Origin: a virus
Reading direction: 5' to 3' (one strand)
Length of the DNA stretch: 64,000 bases
IMG/VR virus record: IMGVR_UViG_3300047168_000120
Location: 1 to 64,000 of that record
Shown: positions 34,456 through 42,406 of the stretch, in pieces
Position numbering within the stretch: the stretch's first letter is position 1
Layout: every line of letters starts with the position of its first letter
Made by a program: the position numbers and the translations under genes
The notes under the pieces: model-generated
What the model was told of the DNA's origin: nothing
The model's database searches: none
Seen by the model: the letters and a program-made list of their open reading frames with translations, nothing else

Positions 34456-35654
34456 TAGAACGCGTTACGCGCCGCTTTATCCATGACCTTGGCGCCGATC
34501 CGTTCGAGATCGAGGCGGCGGTCCTGGTGCTCAATGGTGCGAGCGACGGCGGTAATGCCCTGGCAGAAATCCCAGGCGCTGGTGGCAGGATGACCTTCCT
34601 CGCGTTCCACGGTATCCAGGATCTTCCGGCTTTGAACCTTTGAAAAATCCAGGGTCTTGAGAAACGCCATGCGGTCATCGTCGTCACGCGCGACTTTGGC
34701 TTCCTTGGCAGCGGTAATGCCGGCGATGAGCTTGTTGGGCTCACTGAGGGCATAACGCTTCAGGGCGGGTTCCGCGTCGCGTGCAAAGCGATCCGGCGCG
34801 AAACGCGTGTGGTTGATCTTCATGGTGTCAAACCCTTCGACACCCCAGAGATTGCGGTTCATGCAAACGCCGCGCAGCATGAAAGTAGCGATGCCGAGCG
34901 ACCTGCTGCCCACCTCAGAGTTCCAGGCATAGAAGCCGCGGAACACGTAATCGGGATCGCCGTTATCCAGCTTACCGATTTCGATGGGATGCGTGTCGTC
35001 AACCAGGAAAAGAAACACGTCGCGATCCGATGCATACAGCGTCGTACTCTCGGTCGTGGGCGAAACGTACGGATTGTACGTCTGTTTCGCCCAGTCAATC
35101 TGCCCCGGGATTTTCCAGCAGGTATCACCCGTCCCGTCGCCGGCGATGCGTTGCACCGCTTCGCCGAGCGTATGGTCCATGATCCGGCCGTAGCCGTCGC
35201 TGGTGAAGGCCCGTGCGTGGCGCGATTTGTCGTTCCAATAAAGCATGGAATTGAGATCGCGCTTCACGGTCAGGTCATCCATCAGATTGACCGCCGTGAG
35301 AAAGGCCGGCTTTTCACGCAGATACGAAGCAGGTGCGCCCGCGAGCGAGCACATCTGGCCGAATACATGGTGGGTAAGACCCAGCGGCTCACCACCATCG
35401 GGCGGCGCCAGGAACAGATTTCGTGTGTCTTCCTTGCTTGCGACAAGGCGCAGATCGCGGGCATCGATGACATCTTCCTTCATCCCGACGGAGCGGGCTT
35501 CGAGAGAGGCCATGAGCGCGGAAATGCTCGTGAACCGCTGGTCGGCCGGCCGCGAAAACCATTCCTGGCTGACGCGGCTGTTGTTAGAGCCACGCGTCGC
35601 ATCGATGCGGCGCTCCCCGACCACCGGGGTATTGTCAATGATGTGTGTATCCAT
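34455..35654 (-). CDS. DUF932-family protein
   Basis: 399 residues, ATG after AAGGAG. Motifs FGQMCSLAGAPASYLR, LNSMLYWNDKSRHARAFTSDGYGRI and GIATFMLRGVCMNRNLWG identify the DUF932 family of phage and plasmid early proteins. The family has no firmly established activity; roles near DNA repair or replication are suspected. It has its own repressed promoter about 90 bp upstream. Confidence 0.85.
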   Translation of the reverse strand: MDTHIIDNTPVVGERRIDATRGSNNSRVSQEWFSRPADQRFTSISALMASLEARSVGMKEDVIDARDLRLVASKEDTRNLFLAPPDGGEPLGLTHHVFGQMCSLAGAPASYLREKPAFLTAVNLMDDLTVKRDLNSMLYWNDKSRHARAFTSDGYGRIMDHTLGEAVQRIAGDGTGDTCWKIPGQIDWAKQTYNPYVSPTTESTTLYASDRDVFLFLVDDTHPIEIGKLDNGDPDYVFRGFYAWNSEVGSRSLGIATFMLRGVCMNRNLWGVEGFDTMKINHTRFAPDRFARDAEPALKRYALSEPNKLIAGITAAKEAKVARDDDDRMAFLKTLDFSKVQSRKILDTVEREEGHPATSAWDFCQGITAVARTIEHQDRRLDLERIGAKVMDKAARNAF

Positions 35655-35738
35655 TCTTCGATTCTCCTTTTCAGTTGCAGCGTCGCGCCTCGCGGAATTG
35701 CGAAAGCGTTATCTGCGGACCCCGGAGGGTTTCGGGAG
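35655..35738 (-). repeat. Cassette 9, diverged
   Basis: GAAACCCTCCGGGGT stem followed by several short complementary blocks and AAGGAGAATCG before the DUF932 start. Confidence 0.55.
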
Positions 35739-35743
35739 GTATT

Positions 35744-35760
35744 ACACACTAATATGTGTT
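35744..35760 (-). promoter_or_regulatory. Operator palindrome with - strand promoter
   Basis: ACACACTAATATGTGT, with TTCCAA as a poorer -35 on the - strand and TAATAC as the -10. It would drive DUF932 and the genes below it. Confidence 0.55.
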
Positions 35761-35810
35761 TTTTGGAAGAAAAGTAAAGAATAAAAATGTGTTTCTGAAA
35801 TGATTTTCCA

Positions 35811-35850
35811 GCCAGCGAAATGCTGGCAACCGGCCGGAGCCGGTTTCATC
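35811..35850 (-). repeat. Two-hairpin cassette 10 without SD
   Basis: Stem 1 AACCGGCTCCGGCCGGTT. Stem 2 GCCAGCATTTCGCTGGC. It is followed by the operator at 35744 instead of a gene start. Confidence 0.65.
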
Positions 35851-36445
35851 TTTCTACGTGCTTGAGCACCTTGCGCTGAATTTCATTGGCGAGGCCAAAA
35901 TAGGTCAGCCGCATCATGGGGTCGCTCAGCATGCTTTCCGCTTCCGCTTCCGCGGGGAATTTGGACCCCACGGAATCCAAAACCGCTTTGTTTTCCGGGT
36001 TAGCCCGGAACATTGCGGTTTTGGTGGCCCAGATGTAGAGCTCTGCCATGTGCTCGCTAAGAGGTGCTTCCAGGGAAGCCTCATACATCACCATGGCGAA
36101 TTCAGTCGGACCGACTGGAAGTTCGGTCAGGGCGAGCGCCCATTTCAGGCGATCAGCGACGATGAAGTGTTTGAACTGCTCGTTTTGCGTCAGTGGATGA
36201 TGCTGGAGCTCGCGCGTGCGGCTATGGCAGATGATAGGTCCGCCAACGAATTTAATCCGATAGCCAGCGATCTTCAGACGATGAATTCCGGCGCCAAGCG
36301 ATAGCATCGCGGCGATAAGCTGCCCGCTCATGCCAATCAGCGCCAGAGGCTCCAGCCTTTGATAGAGGCTTTCAGCCACGGATTTTTCGTCTGGAAAATT
36401 AGTCCGAGCCGCATCATCCATGATGTTCAAAATGTTCTGGTCCAT
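35846..36445 (-). CDS. Early protein, unknown
   Basis: 199 residues, ATG after GAGGAGAAAAAC. Helical; TQNEQFKHFIVADRLKWALAL and LYIWATKTAMFRA are the best-defined helices. No family recognised. Confidence 0.66.
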   Translation of the reverse strand: MDQNILNIMDDAARTNFPDEKSVAESLYQRLEPLALIGMSGQLIAAMLSLGAGIHRLKIAGYRIKFVGGPIICHSRTRELQHHPLTQNEQFKHFIVADRLKWALALTELPVGPTEFAMVMYEASLEAPLSEHMAELYIWATKTAMFRANPENKAVLDSVGSKFPAEAEAESMLSDPMMRLTYFGLANEIQRKVLKHVER

Positions 36446-36497
36446 GTTTTTCTCCTCAATACCGGCAGGGATGCCGGCAACCCCAAAGGGGTTTCAG
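36446..36497 (-). repeat. Intergenic two-hairpin/SD cassette 11
   Basis: Stem 1 AACCCCTTTGGGGTT directly after a TGA. Stem 2 GCCGGCATCCCTGCCGGT. Then TGAGGAGAAAAACATG. Confidence 0.75.
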
Positions 36498-36844
36498 GAA
36501 GCGCGGATCAGCCGGCTCACGGCCAGGATGCCATTCTCATCACGTTCAGCGCCTTGATAGGGGCTGGTTGCCGGGTAAACGATATCGGTCCTGTCCGGGC
36601 AAAGTTTTGCCGCGGCAAGAGCCGCTATCTGGCTCACGATGAGATAGGTTTTTGGCCGGGAATCCGGCAGGTTCTGGATGCCGATTGTGCGGCTTGGCGC
36701 GTGGATCGTAACGCCATCCTCTGAAGTGACGGCTGGCCCCATGCGCGTTTTTATTCGCACCGGGGGACCATCAGGTTCAATGATCCTCACGCATCCGTCG
36801 CATTTCAGCGATATGACGTGGGGTGTTAAATTCAAGATTTTCAT
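36494..36844 (-). CDS. Early protein with MKILNLTPH start
   Basis: 116 residues from ATG at 36844. The opening MKILNLTPHVISL and the SQIAALAAAKLCPDRTDIVYPATSP segment recur in phage early proteins of unknown function. The SD is weak (GAGAACCCCC). Confidence 0.68.
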   Translation of the reverse strand: MKILNLTPHVISLKCDGCVRIIEPDGPPVRIKTRMGPAVTSEDGVTIHAPSRTIGIQNLPDSRPKTYLIVSQIAALAAAKLCPDRTDIVYPATSPYQGAERDENGILAVSRLIRAS

Positions 36845-36896
36845 GGGGGTTCTCAAACCGGCGGGATGCCGGCAACCGGCCGGGCCGGTTTCAGAA
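36845..36896 (-). repeat. Two-hairpin cassette 12
   Basis: Stem 1 AACCGGCCCGGCCGGTT. Stem 2 CCGGCATCCCGCCGG. The SD region is diverged (TTTGAGAACC). Confidence 0.72.
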
Positions 36897-37211
36897 GGTA
36901 GGACGGGCTTTTTTGCGGGCCACCAGATGTTTTAAAGACCTTATTTTCCCGATGGGATATGTGCGGGTCATTGATTTCAACGTCGATCCGAAGCGGCGCT
37001 CCAACTTCACCTCAATGAAGCTATTTTTAGCCAGCTTGCAGAAAGCGAAATCGCCACCTTTTTCCTTTAAAAGCTCCGAAACAAATGTTTCGATGTTCGC
37101 AGCGCGTTTGCGCTTGCACCGAGACATGTCTGCAGTCAATGACATCTGGCAAAGAGTGCCGTCATAAATTGGACCGATCATATGACCGTGCAAAGTGGTT
37201 GAAATTCTCAT
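36891..37211 (-). CDS. Small basic early protein
   Basis: 106 residues from the ATG after GAGGAGAAAAAC; an upstream ATG inside the hairpin is rejected. Lys/Arg-rich with three Cys. No family recognised. Confidence 0.63.
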   Translation of the reverse strand: MRISTTLHGHMIGPIYDGTLCQMSLTADMSRCKRKRAANIETFVSELLKEKGGDFAFCKLAKNSFIEVKLERRFGSTLKSMTRTYPIGKIRSLKHLVARKKARPTF

Positions 37212-37264
37212 GTTTTTCTCCTCATGGCGCCACAATGGCGCCAACCGGCTGTGCCGGTTTCAAT
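37212..37264 (-). repeat. Intergenic two-hairpin/SD cassette 13 (type example)
   Basis: Perfect stem 1 AACCGGCACAGCCGGTT, perfect stem 2 GGCGCCATTGTGGCGCC, then TGAGGAGAAAAACATG. Clearest copy of the set. Confidence 0.8.
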
Positions 37265-37754
37265 CAAGCAGGTGCTTCACCTGCCCATCGATCAGACTGT
37301 GAACCAACTCCTCAGATAGATCGTCCAGGATCGCCTGAGACAGATCTTGAACCTCAAGAAAACGCAACTCGCCAACGCGATCCGCGATATCTCTATTGGC
37401 CCATCGTTCACATATATTTTCGATCAAGCTTCCATCTGAATGGAGATTGGCACTTCGAAAGAGTTCCTCTTTCGAGGTTGCTACGATCTCTGACCAGGCC
37501 GCTCTGATTTGTGGGTTTTTCCAGTGTTTTTTTTCGATGAGCAGGACGATTTCACTATCGGTAGGAACAACAGGCGTCGGGATTTTTTTATGAACGCGGT
37601 GGCCGAGGTAGTGAAGCATCGCGAACGTTACTTCGATATCCTCGCCAACCGCCAAACCGGCGTAGTTTTCCAGGTTTTCATCTTCATTGCTGAAATAATC
37701 CCAGCATGCTGTTCCGGCATCCTTTTCAGGAGTTTCGAAAATTGTGAAGTTCAT
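37260..37754 (-). CDS. Acidic early protein
   Basis: 164 residues, ATG after ATGAGGAAAAC. Acidic helical protein with CWDYFSNEDENLENYAGL at the start. No family recognised. Confidence 0.66.
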   Translation of the reverse strand: MNFTIFETPEKDAGTACWDYFSNEDENLENYAGLAVGEDIEVTFAMLHYLGHRVHKKIPTPVVPTDSEIVLLIEKKHWKNPQIRAAWSEIVATSKEELFRSANLHSDGSLIENICERWANRDIADRVGELRFLEVQDLSQAILDDLSEELVHSLIDGQVKHLLD

Positions 37755-37805
37755 GTTTTCCTCATGCTCACCGGGGATATCCGGCGGCGACCGCCTTTCA
37801 GACGG
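37755..37805 (-). repeat. Two-hairpin cassette 14 with a G-T compensated stem
   Basis: Stem 1 ACCGTCTGAAAGGCGGT keeps its pairing through a T-G pair, and the stop TGA is in the loop. Stem 2 is CCGCCGGATATCCCCGG, imperfect. Confidence 0.7.
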
Positions 37806-38055
37806 TTTCTGGAAATGTCCAGTTGTAGGGCGGCTCGTCTATGAAGACGGCAGCCCTGGCTTCTTCTGAGCCGTTTCGATTCGAGGCTGCGATCTTCAGT
37901 ATAGAATAGTCGCTGTAACCCGCCAGCATCCGAACCACATTCCACCAGGATTCTGGATCGTAGCAAAGCCGGGCGATTTCCCGCGGGGTCATCTGCAGGG
38001 ATGAATTATCCTCGAATTTCACGGCAAGATAATCTTCTTGTCTTGCGCGTGGCAT
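37798..38055 (-). CDS. Small early protein ending in ETV
   Basis: 85 residues from the ATG after GGCGGAGAAAAAAC. The segment LQMTPREIARLCYDPESWWNVVRMLAGY suggests a helical core. It ends Glu-Thr-Val-stop inside stem 1. No family recognised. Confidence 0.64.
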   Translation of the reverse strand: MPRARQEDYLAVKFEDNSSLQMTPREIARLCYDPESWWNVVRMLAGYSDYSILKIAASNRNGSEEARAAVFIDEPPYNWTFPETV

Positions 38056-38104
38056 GTTTTTTCTCCGCCGGCGGGATGCCGGCAACCGCCTTCAGGCGGT
38101 TTCT
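38056..38104 (-). repeat. Intergenic two-hairpin/SD cassette 15
   Basis: Perfect stem 1 AACCGCCTGAAGGCGGTT with the stop inside. Stem 2 GCCGGCATCCCGCCGGC. SD GGAGAAAAAAC. Confidence 0.78.
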
Positions 38105-38331
38105 TTTTGGCGAGTAGGTATATGGAATGCATCAGCCGGTTCAACACATCTCTCAATGTTGCCTTCCGGCGCCAGCTCGTAGATATAAATCTGGAACAGT
38201 CCAATACCCAGCTCGCCATTGTGAGCCTGCGTGATAAAGACATCACGCGCAGCCTTGGCTTTTTCCAGGCTCGGATACTGACCGAATATATGAAGGTCAT
38301 CTCCTCGCCAAACCTGGACTTGGTGTTTCAT
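38092..38331 (-). CDS. Small early protein ending in ETA
   Basis: 79 residues, start after TGAGGAGAAACATGTC. Begins MKHQVQVWRGDDLHIFGQY; contains SLEKAKAARDVF. Ends Glu-Thr-Ala in stem 1. No family recognised. Confidence 0.65.
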   Translation of the reverse strand: MKHQVQVWRGDDLHIFGQYPSLEKAKAARDVFITQAHNGELGIGLFQIYIYELAPEGNIERCVEPADAFHIPTRQKETA

Positions 38332-38393
38332 GACATGTTTCTCCTCAATGCGGCGAATGCCGCGAATACCAGACGTTCCCGCCTGGTATTTTC
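38332..38393 (-). repeat. Intergenic two-hairpin/SD cassette 16
   Basis: Stem 1 AATACCAG paired with CTGGTATT. Stem 2 CGCGGCATTCGCCGC. SD TGAGGAGAAAC. The stem 1 sequence is quite different from the others but pairs perfectly. Confidence 0.72.
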
Positions 38394-38528
38394 CTAAAGG
38401 CCGAGCAGTTTCACGATCAGGAAGATCGTGATGCCGACGGCCAAAGCGTCGCCGACGCGCCCAATAAACGAAAGAATGATGGCGACTGCGATCAGCGTTC
38501 CGAAGAACTCACCGATGAGTGTCAGCAT
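38394..38528 (-). CDS. Small two-helix membrane protein
   Basis: 44 residues, ATG after GGTGGAAG, overlapping the preceding gene by 20 bases. Two membrane helices (LIGEFFGTLIAVAIILSFIG and ALAVGITIFLIVKLLGL) joined by RVGD. Fits a small early membrane protein; function unknown. Confidence 0.62.
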   Translation of the reverse strand: MLTLIGEFFGTLIAVAIILSFIGRVGDALAVGITIFLIVKLLGL

Positions 38529-38706
38529 CTTCCACCGTTTTGATTTGGACGGCGCCGCGCGCCGCTTGTTGAATGGCCAGCGGTTCGCTCATGTTGAAGC
38601 GCTTGCCGCCGGAGAAGTACCAGCACTTGGTTCGACCCGTGCTGGAGTATTTTCGGAACACCGTGATTACGGATTTTCCGGGTTCGGTGTTTTCCACATT
38701 GCTCAC
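38509..38706 (-). CDS. Small early protein
   Basis: 65 residues from a GTG overlapping the previous stop (GTGA). Contains VFRKYSSTGRTKCWYFSGGKRFNMSE. No family recognised. Confidence 0.6.
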   Translation of the reverse strand: MSNVENTEPGKSVITVFRKYSSTGRTKCWYFSGGKRFNMSEPLAIQQAARGAVQIKTVEDADTHR

Positions 38707-39131
38707 GCTGCGACCAGGCTCAGATTTGTGTCTGATTTCTGGACCCAGAGCGGATATCGCTGGAATTTCAGGCCGCGCAGGCTGATCGGAGCGTCCAGCA
38801 ACGTGATGCTGTCGGAATCGATCTCCCCGGCGCGCGCCGGCGGTTCGCCGGCGGCCGTGGACAGGGCGATAAAATATCGCGTCCCGTCCGGCCGGAAGGT
38901 CTGACCATTGCAGCGCACAAGAAGCGCTTCATGGTCTTCGGCCCGGTGATGACCATAAATCACCAATTCCAGCTTCCCGGTCGGAAATTCGTAGCTTGGC
39001 CCCACCCGATAGGCATGGGTCAACGTTTTGCAATACAGATCGACGAAAGCCGGCTTGAACCGGCGCAGCAGATATTTCCGCGTTTTGGGCGGGATATCGA
39101 CTGCAATTCGCACAAAGGATGTGTTTGTCAT
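38703..39131 (-). CDS. First gene of the leftward cassette operon, unknown
   Basis: 142 residues, AAGGAG site 8 nt before the ATG. Beta-rich: YEFPTGKLELVIYGHHRAEDHEALLVRC. It lies directly under the repressed promoter at 39204-39224. No family recognised. Confidence 0.64.
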   Translation of the reverse strand: MTNTSFVRIAVDIPPKTRKYLLRRFKPAFVDLYCKTLTHAYRVGPSYEFPTGKLELVIYGHHRAEDHEALLVRCNGQTFRPDGTRYFIALSTAAGEPPARAGEIDSDSITLLDAPISLRGLKFQRYPLWVQKSDTNLSLVAA

Positions 39132-39173
39132 TCGACTAACTCCTTATTTTTATGGCATTATTGCCTATCGATA

Positions 39174-39224
39174 TATAATGATTCCGGTTCCAAAATCAAG
39201 ATAAAAACACATTTTAATGTGGTT
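39174..39224. promoter_or_regulatory. Divergent early control region with operator
   Basis: On the - strand: TTGCTA, 17-nt spacer ACCACATTAAAATGTGT, then TTTTAT, for the leftward small-gene operon. On the + strand a consensus -10 TATAAT (39174-39179) could start the helicase transcript, with the operator just downstream. Confidence 0.62.
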
Positions 39225-39271
39225 AGCAATGTGCCATAAACCCGCCACCACAACGAAAAAGGATGCCGATA

Positions 39272-40717
39272 ATGCCTGTTGACCAGCCCCTGCTCGGTCT
39301 TTCGATGAGAATTCCACCCGCCAATGTCCAGGCCGAGCAATCTCTCCTCGGCGCTATATTGGCCAACAACAAAGCGTTCGACCGGGTTGGCCATTTTCTG
39401 AGGCCGGAGCATTTTGCTGACCCATTCCATGGCAGGCTCTTTGGCGAGATCAGCCGGTTGATCCTTGAGGGCAAGGTCGCTGATCCAATAACCCTGCGCC
39501 CCTGGTTCCAGGCACAGCCTGACTGGGACGAGATGCCAGGCGGAGCGGCCTATATGGCGCAGCTGCTATCCGCGATGGTCGGCATCATCAATGCCGCCGA
39601 TTATGGGCGATCGATCCAGGATTCCTGGGCGAAGCGGCAAATCATCGACCGCGCAGAGCTGATGGTGGAAATGGCGTTTTCCGAAAATATGCGGGCCGAG
39701 GACATCGTGAACACCACCGTCACGGCGCTGGAAAGCACCATGCTGCTGCACGGCGATGTGGTAGAGGTCAGCCTCCAGGCAGCCTCAGAGCTGGTTTTCA
39801 ACACAATGAGCGACGCGATGGGGGGAAAGACGTCCCCAATTTTCTCGACTGGCATCGCAGACCTGGACGCCATCCTGGGCGGCGGCCTTAAGCTACGGCA
39901 CCTGAACATCCTCGGTGGCCGGCCGGGCCACGGCAAGAGCGCGCTGGCGCGGCAGGTCCTACTCTTCATAGCGCAGGAATACAAAATGCCCGTCCATGTC
40001 ATTTCGTTGGAAATGACGGCCGAGGATCAGGCCGCGTGCGCGCTCGGGACGTATGCCGGGATCTCCGCTGACCGAATCGAACAGGGGCGCCTAAGCACGG
40101 CGGAAGCCATGCGCGTCTTTGATGCCAAGAAAGGGTTCGCTGATCTCAGGGTATTTTTCGATGACCGCCCGCGGTTGAATCTCGACCAGATCAGAATGGG
40201 AATCCGTCAATTCAGACGAAAATACGTCAAGAAAAATGAGCCTTTCCTTGTGGTTATCGATCACATGCACCTGATTTCCTTGAACAGCCGCACCGTGAAG
40301 GGCGGCCTCGGCCTGGTCTTCGCAATCGGCGAGAATGCGAACGGTCTGAAGGAGCTGGCGAAGGACGAAAATTGCAGCGTTCTGGCGCTGGCGCAGTTGA
40401 GCCGCAACAAAGAGGGATCGGAGGACAAGGTGCCAACCCTCGGAGATTTAAAGAATTCTGGCGATATAGAGGCTGCGGCTGACAAGGTGTTCTTCACGCA
40501 TCGCCCAGAACTTCACCTGCATAAATCGAAGCCCAGCCGGAAGCCGAATGAGAGCGATTCAGAGTATGCGGCGCGCGAGATCGCTTACCAGGCGCTCGTG
40601 GAGCAGGAAGCCGGCGTCGTGCATCTTGTCAGCGCAAAGGTGCGCCAGGGCCGCACCGGTGCCATTCAGATGCGCTTTGACGGCGAGACGACGGCCTTTT
40701 TGAGCCTGCATCAATGA
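39272..40717 (+). CDS. dnaB: Replicative DNA helicase, DnaB-like
   Basis: 481 residues from the ATG eight bases after AAGGA; the ATG nine bases earlier lies on top of that site. N-terminal helical domain (EQSLLGAILANN, YGRSIQDSWAKRQIID) and a RecA-type C-terminal domain: Walker A GGRPGHGKSA, a Walker B-type FLVVIDHMHLI, and AQLSRNKE. Complete in length. It probably unwinds phage DNA with the next gene as origin/loader factor (ATGA overlap). Confidence 0.92.
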   Translation: MPVDQPLLGLSMRIPPANVQAEQSLLGAILANNKAFDRVGHFLRPEHFADPFHGRLFGEISRLILEGKVADPITLRPWFQAQPDWDEMPGGAAYMAQLLSAMVGIINAADYGRSIQDSWAKRQIIDRAELMVEMAFSENMRAEDIVNTTVTALESTMLLHGDVVEVSLQAASELVFNTMSDAMGGKTSPIFSTGIADLDAILGGGLKLRHLNILGGRPGHGKSALARQVLLFIAQEYKMPVHVISLEMTAEDQAACALGTYAGISADRIEQGRLSTAEAMRVFDAKKGFADLRVFFDDRPRLNLDQIRMGIRQFRRKYVKKNEPFLVVIDHMHLISLNSRTVKGGLGLVFAIGENANGLKELAKDENCSVLALAQLSRNKEGSEDKVPTLGDLKNSGDIEAAADKVFFTHRPELHLHKSKPSRKPNESDSEYAAREIAYQALVEQEAGVVHLVSAKVRQGRTGAIQMRFDGETTAFLSLHQ

Positions 40718-41862
40718 GCGACCGCGAGACACCATGGTTCAAATTTTACCCCTCTGATTGGCAGGCAGATACCAACCTTGGAACCTGCAGTCTCGGGGCC
40801 CGCGGGCTGTGGATGGAGCTCTTATCCATCATGCACAAGTCGGAAAGATACGGTTTTTTGCTCATTTCTGACTCAAAACCGAGCATAAAACAGCTCGCTT
40901 TTGTGTGCAGAACTGAGCCAAAAAATGTCGAAAAATATCTCCAAGAATTGCGCAAATTTGGGGTTTTGTCTGAAACAGCCGATGGAATAATATTCTCCCG
41001 CCGAATGGTAAAGGATCGGGAGGGAAGCTCCATTTTGTCTGATGCCGGGTCGACCGGTGGCAACCCTAACATTCGGCGCGGAACCGTACGAAAAGACCTT
41101 CGAAAACGCTCCTACAGACGCTCAGACGCACCGGCAAAAACGAAAAGAATATTTGAAAAAACAGAAGGTTGTTGCATATGGTGCGGCGTCCATCTCGATG
41201 AAAATGGCGAAGGTCAAAACGCCTTCCAGATCGACTATATAAAGCCGGTTTGCGACGGCGGTAATCACGATGAAAGCAACCTGGTTCCCTCATGCGGGGA
41301 CTGCAAAAATTCGCGGTCAATTGGAAAAAATTTCTATAAAAAGCCATTTAGGCCGGAGTGGCGGATATACGTTCCGACCGATTCCGACGTTAACGTCGGA
41401 CGCGATTCCGACACTAAGCCCGACCATAAGCCCCATATACCAGAGACCAGAGACCAGAAAGAAAGAGTTCCGATTCCTTCGGAATCGGCGCCGGCGCTGC
41501 CGGCGCTCCCTGGGGTGATCATCGATGTGCGCACCCAGCTTTTCCGGGACGGCCTGGAAATCCTGCGGCGCCTCACCGGCAAATCGGAGGGCGCCTGCCG
41601 GACTTTCCTGGGCAAGCTGCTCAGGGAGGCCGGCGACGACTGCGAGCTGGCGCTGCGCAAGCTGCGCGAGGCGGCCGAAACGCCTCCAGCCGACCCGGGA
41701 GCTTGGCTCATGGCCGCGGTCAAAAAAGGTTCGGTTCCGAAAAAAAGCGCAAAAACCGAGGCGATGGAAAAAATTTCCGCGAGGCTTGACGCGGGTGGCA
41801 AAAACACACAAAGATGTGTTTTGACCATCGACGGCGAAGCGGAGCGGGAACTGGATGTTTAA
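40714..41862 (+). CDS. Phage replication protein with inserted HNH-like zinc domain
   Basis: 382 residues. Residues 1-110 are a winged-helix region (WFKFYPSDWQADTNLGTCSLGARGLWMELL) of the DUF1376-like replication proteins. Residues about 140-215 form an HNH-like zinc module: CIWCGVHL, FQIDYIKPVCDGGNHDESNLVPSC, GDCKNSR. In active HNH enzymes the DY position is normally DH, so the catalytic His appears replaced. The C-terminal 120 residues are helical. An operator palindrome lies inside the gene near its end. Confidence 0.78.
   Translation: MSDRETPWFKFYPSDWQADTNLGTCSLGARGLWMELLSIMHKSERYGFLLISDSKPSIKQLAFVCRTEPKNVEKYLQELRKFGVLSETADGIIFSRRMVKDREGSSILSDAGSTGGNPNIRRGTVRKDLRKRSYRRSDAPAKTKRIFEKTEGCCIWCGVHLDENGEGQNAFQIDYIKPVCDGGNHDESNLVPSCGDCKNSRSIGKNFYKKPFRPEWRIYVPTDSDVNVGRDSDTKPDHKPHIPETRDQKERVPIPSESAPALPALPGVIIDVRTQLFRDGLEILRRLTGKSEGACRTFLGKLLREAGDDCELALRKLREAAETPPADPGAWLMAAVKKGSVPKKSAKTEAMEKISARLDAGGKNTQRCVLTIDGEAERELDV
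41801..41822. promoter_or_regulatory. Intragenic operator palindrome
   Basis: AACACACAAAGATGTGTT with matching flanks, inside codons of the replication protein, 33 bp before the next ATG. No TTGNNN -35 precedes it on either strand. Confidence 0.6.
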
Positions 41863-42406
41863 GGTTTTGGAACGGATTGGAATCAATATCAGCCACCCGG
41901 CTGCGCAATCCCTGAATTACCTCAAATCCACCGACATCGCCATGTTTCCCCCCTCACCGCGGCGCCTGGCCGATTGCGGGTTTTTGATGAACCTGCTGAT
42001 GGTTTATTTTTCCGGGATCACGCTGGCCGAGGCCACGGATTGGTTCGGCAGCGTCGTTGCCGGCACCAAAACCGGGTCGCTGGATGCGACCGAGATCGAG
42101 GCGCGGTGGAACGCGTTCGCGTTCAGCGTCGAGGGCAAGCCGAAATGCCTGTTCGACGACGCCTTGAAGCGCGAGGTCCTGTTGAAGTTTTCCTGGCTTC
42201 CGACGGCCGCCGAGGTCTGGGCTTTGGTGGAACCGGAATATGCTGAATTTCAGTCTGTATTGCTGCATTTGAACAAGATTTTGGGGCGCCCTTTCCGTGC
42301 AGCCCTTCCCTCCTTCGCCGAGATCGAAGAGCACGGATGGGCCATCGACCCGGCCGCAAAGCCTGCGATCGTATCAGTCCCGATTCGGGCGCTCAGCCAG
42401 GCTTAA
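41855..42406 (+). CDS. Hypothetical replication-region protein
   Basis: 183 residues, overlapping the replication gene by eight bases. Position after helicase and initiator suggests a loader or accessory role, but no AAA+ motif is present. Helical, with LPTAAEVWALVEPEYAEF and PSFAEIEEHGWAIDP. The end overlaps the convergent nuclease gene by 14 bases. Confidence 0.6.
   Translation: MFKVLERIGINISHPAAQSLNYLKSTDIAMFPPSPRRLADCGFLMNLLMVYFSGITLAEATDWFGSVVAGTKTGSLDATEIEARWNAFAFSVEGKPKCLFDDALKREVLLKFSWLPTAAEVWALVEPEYAEFQSVLLHLNKILGRPFRAALPSFAEIEEHGWAIDPAAKPAIVSVPIRALSQA

Noticed and set aside
36891-37244. N-terminal extensions starting MAPLWRHEEKNM in several small genes
   Set aside because: They translate the hairpin 2 and SD cassette; the ATG after GAGGAGAAAAAC is the real start.
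31334-38393. CRISPR array
   Set aside because: The repeats are hairpin cassettes separated by genes of varied length, not short repeats with regular spacers.
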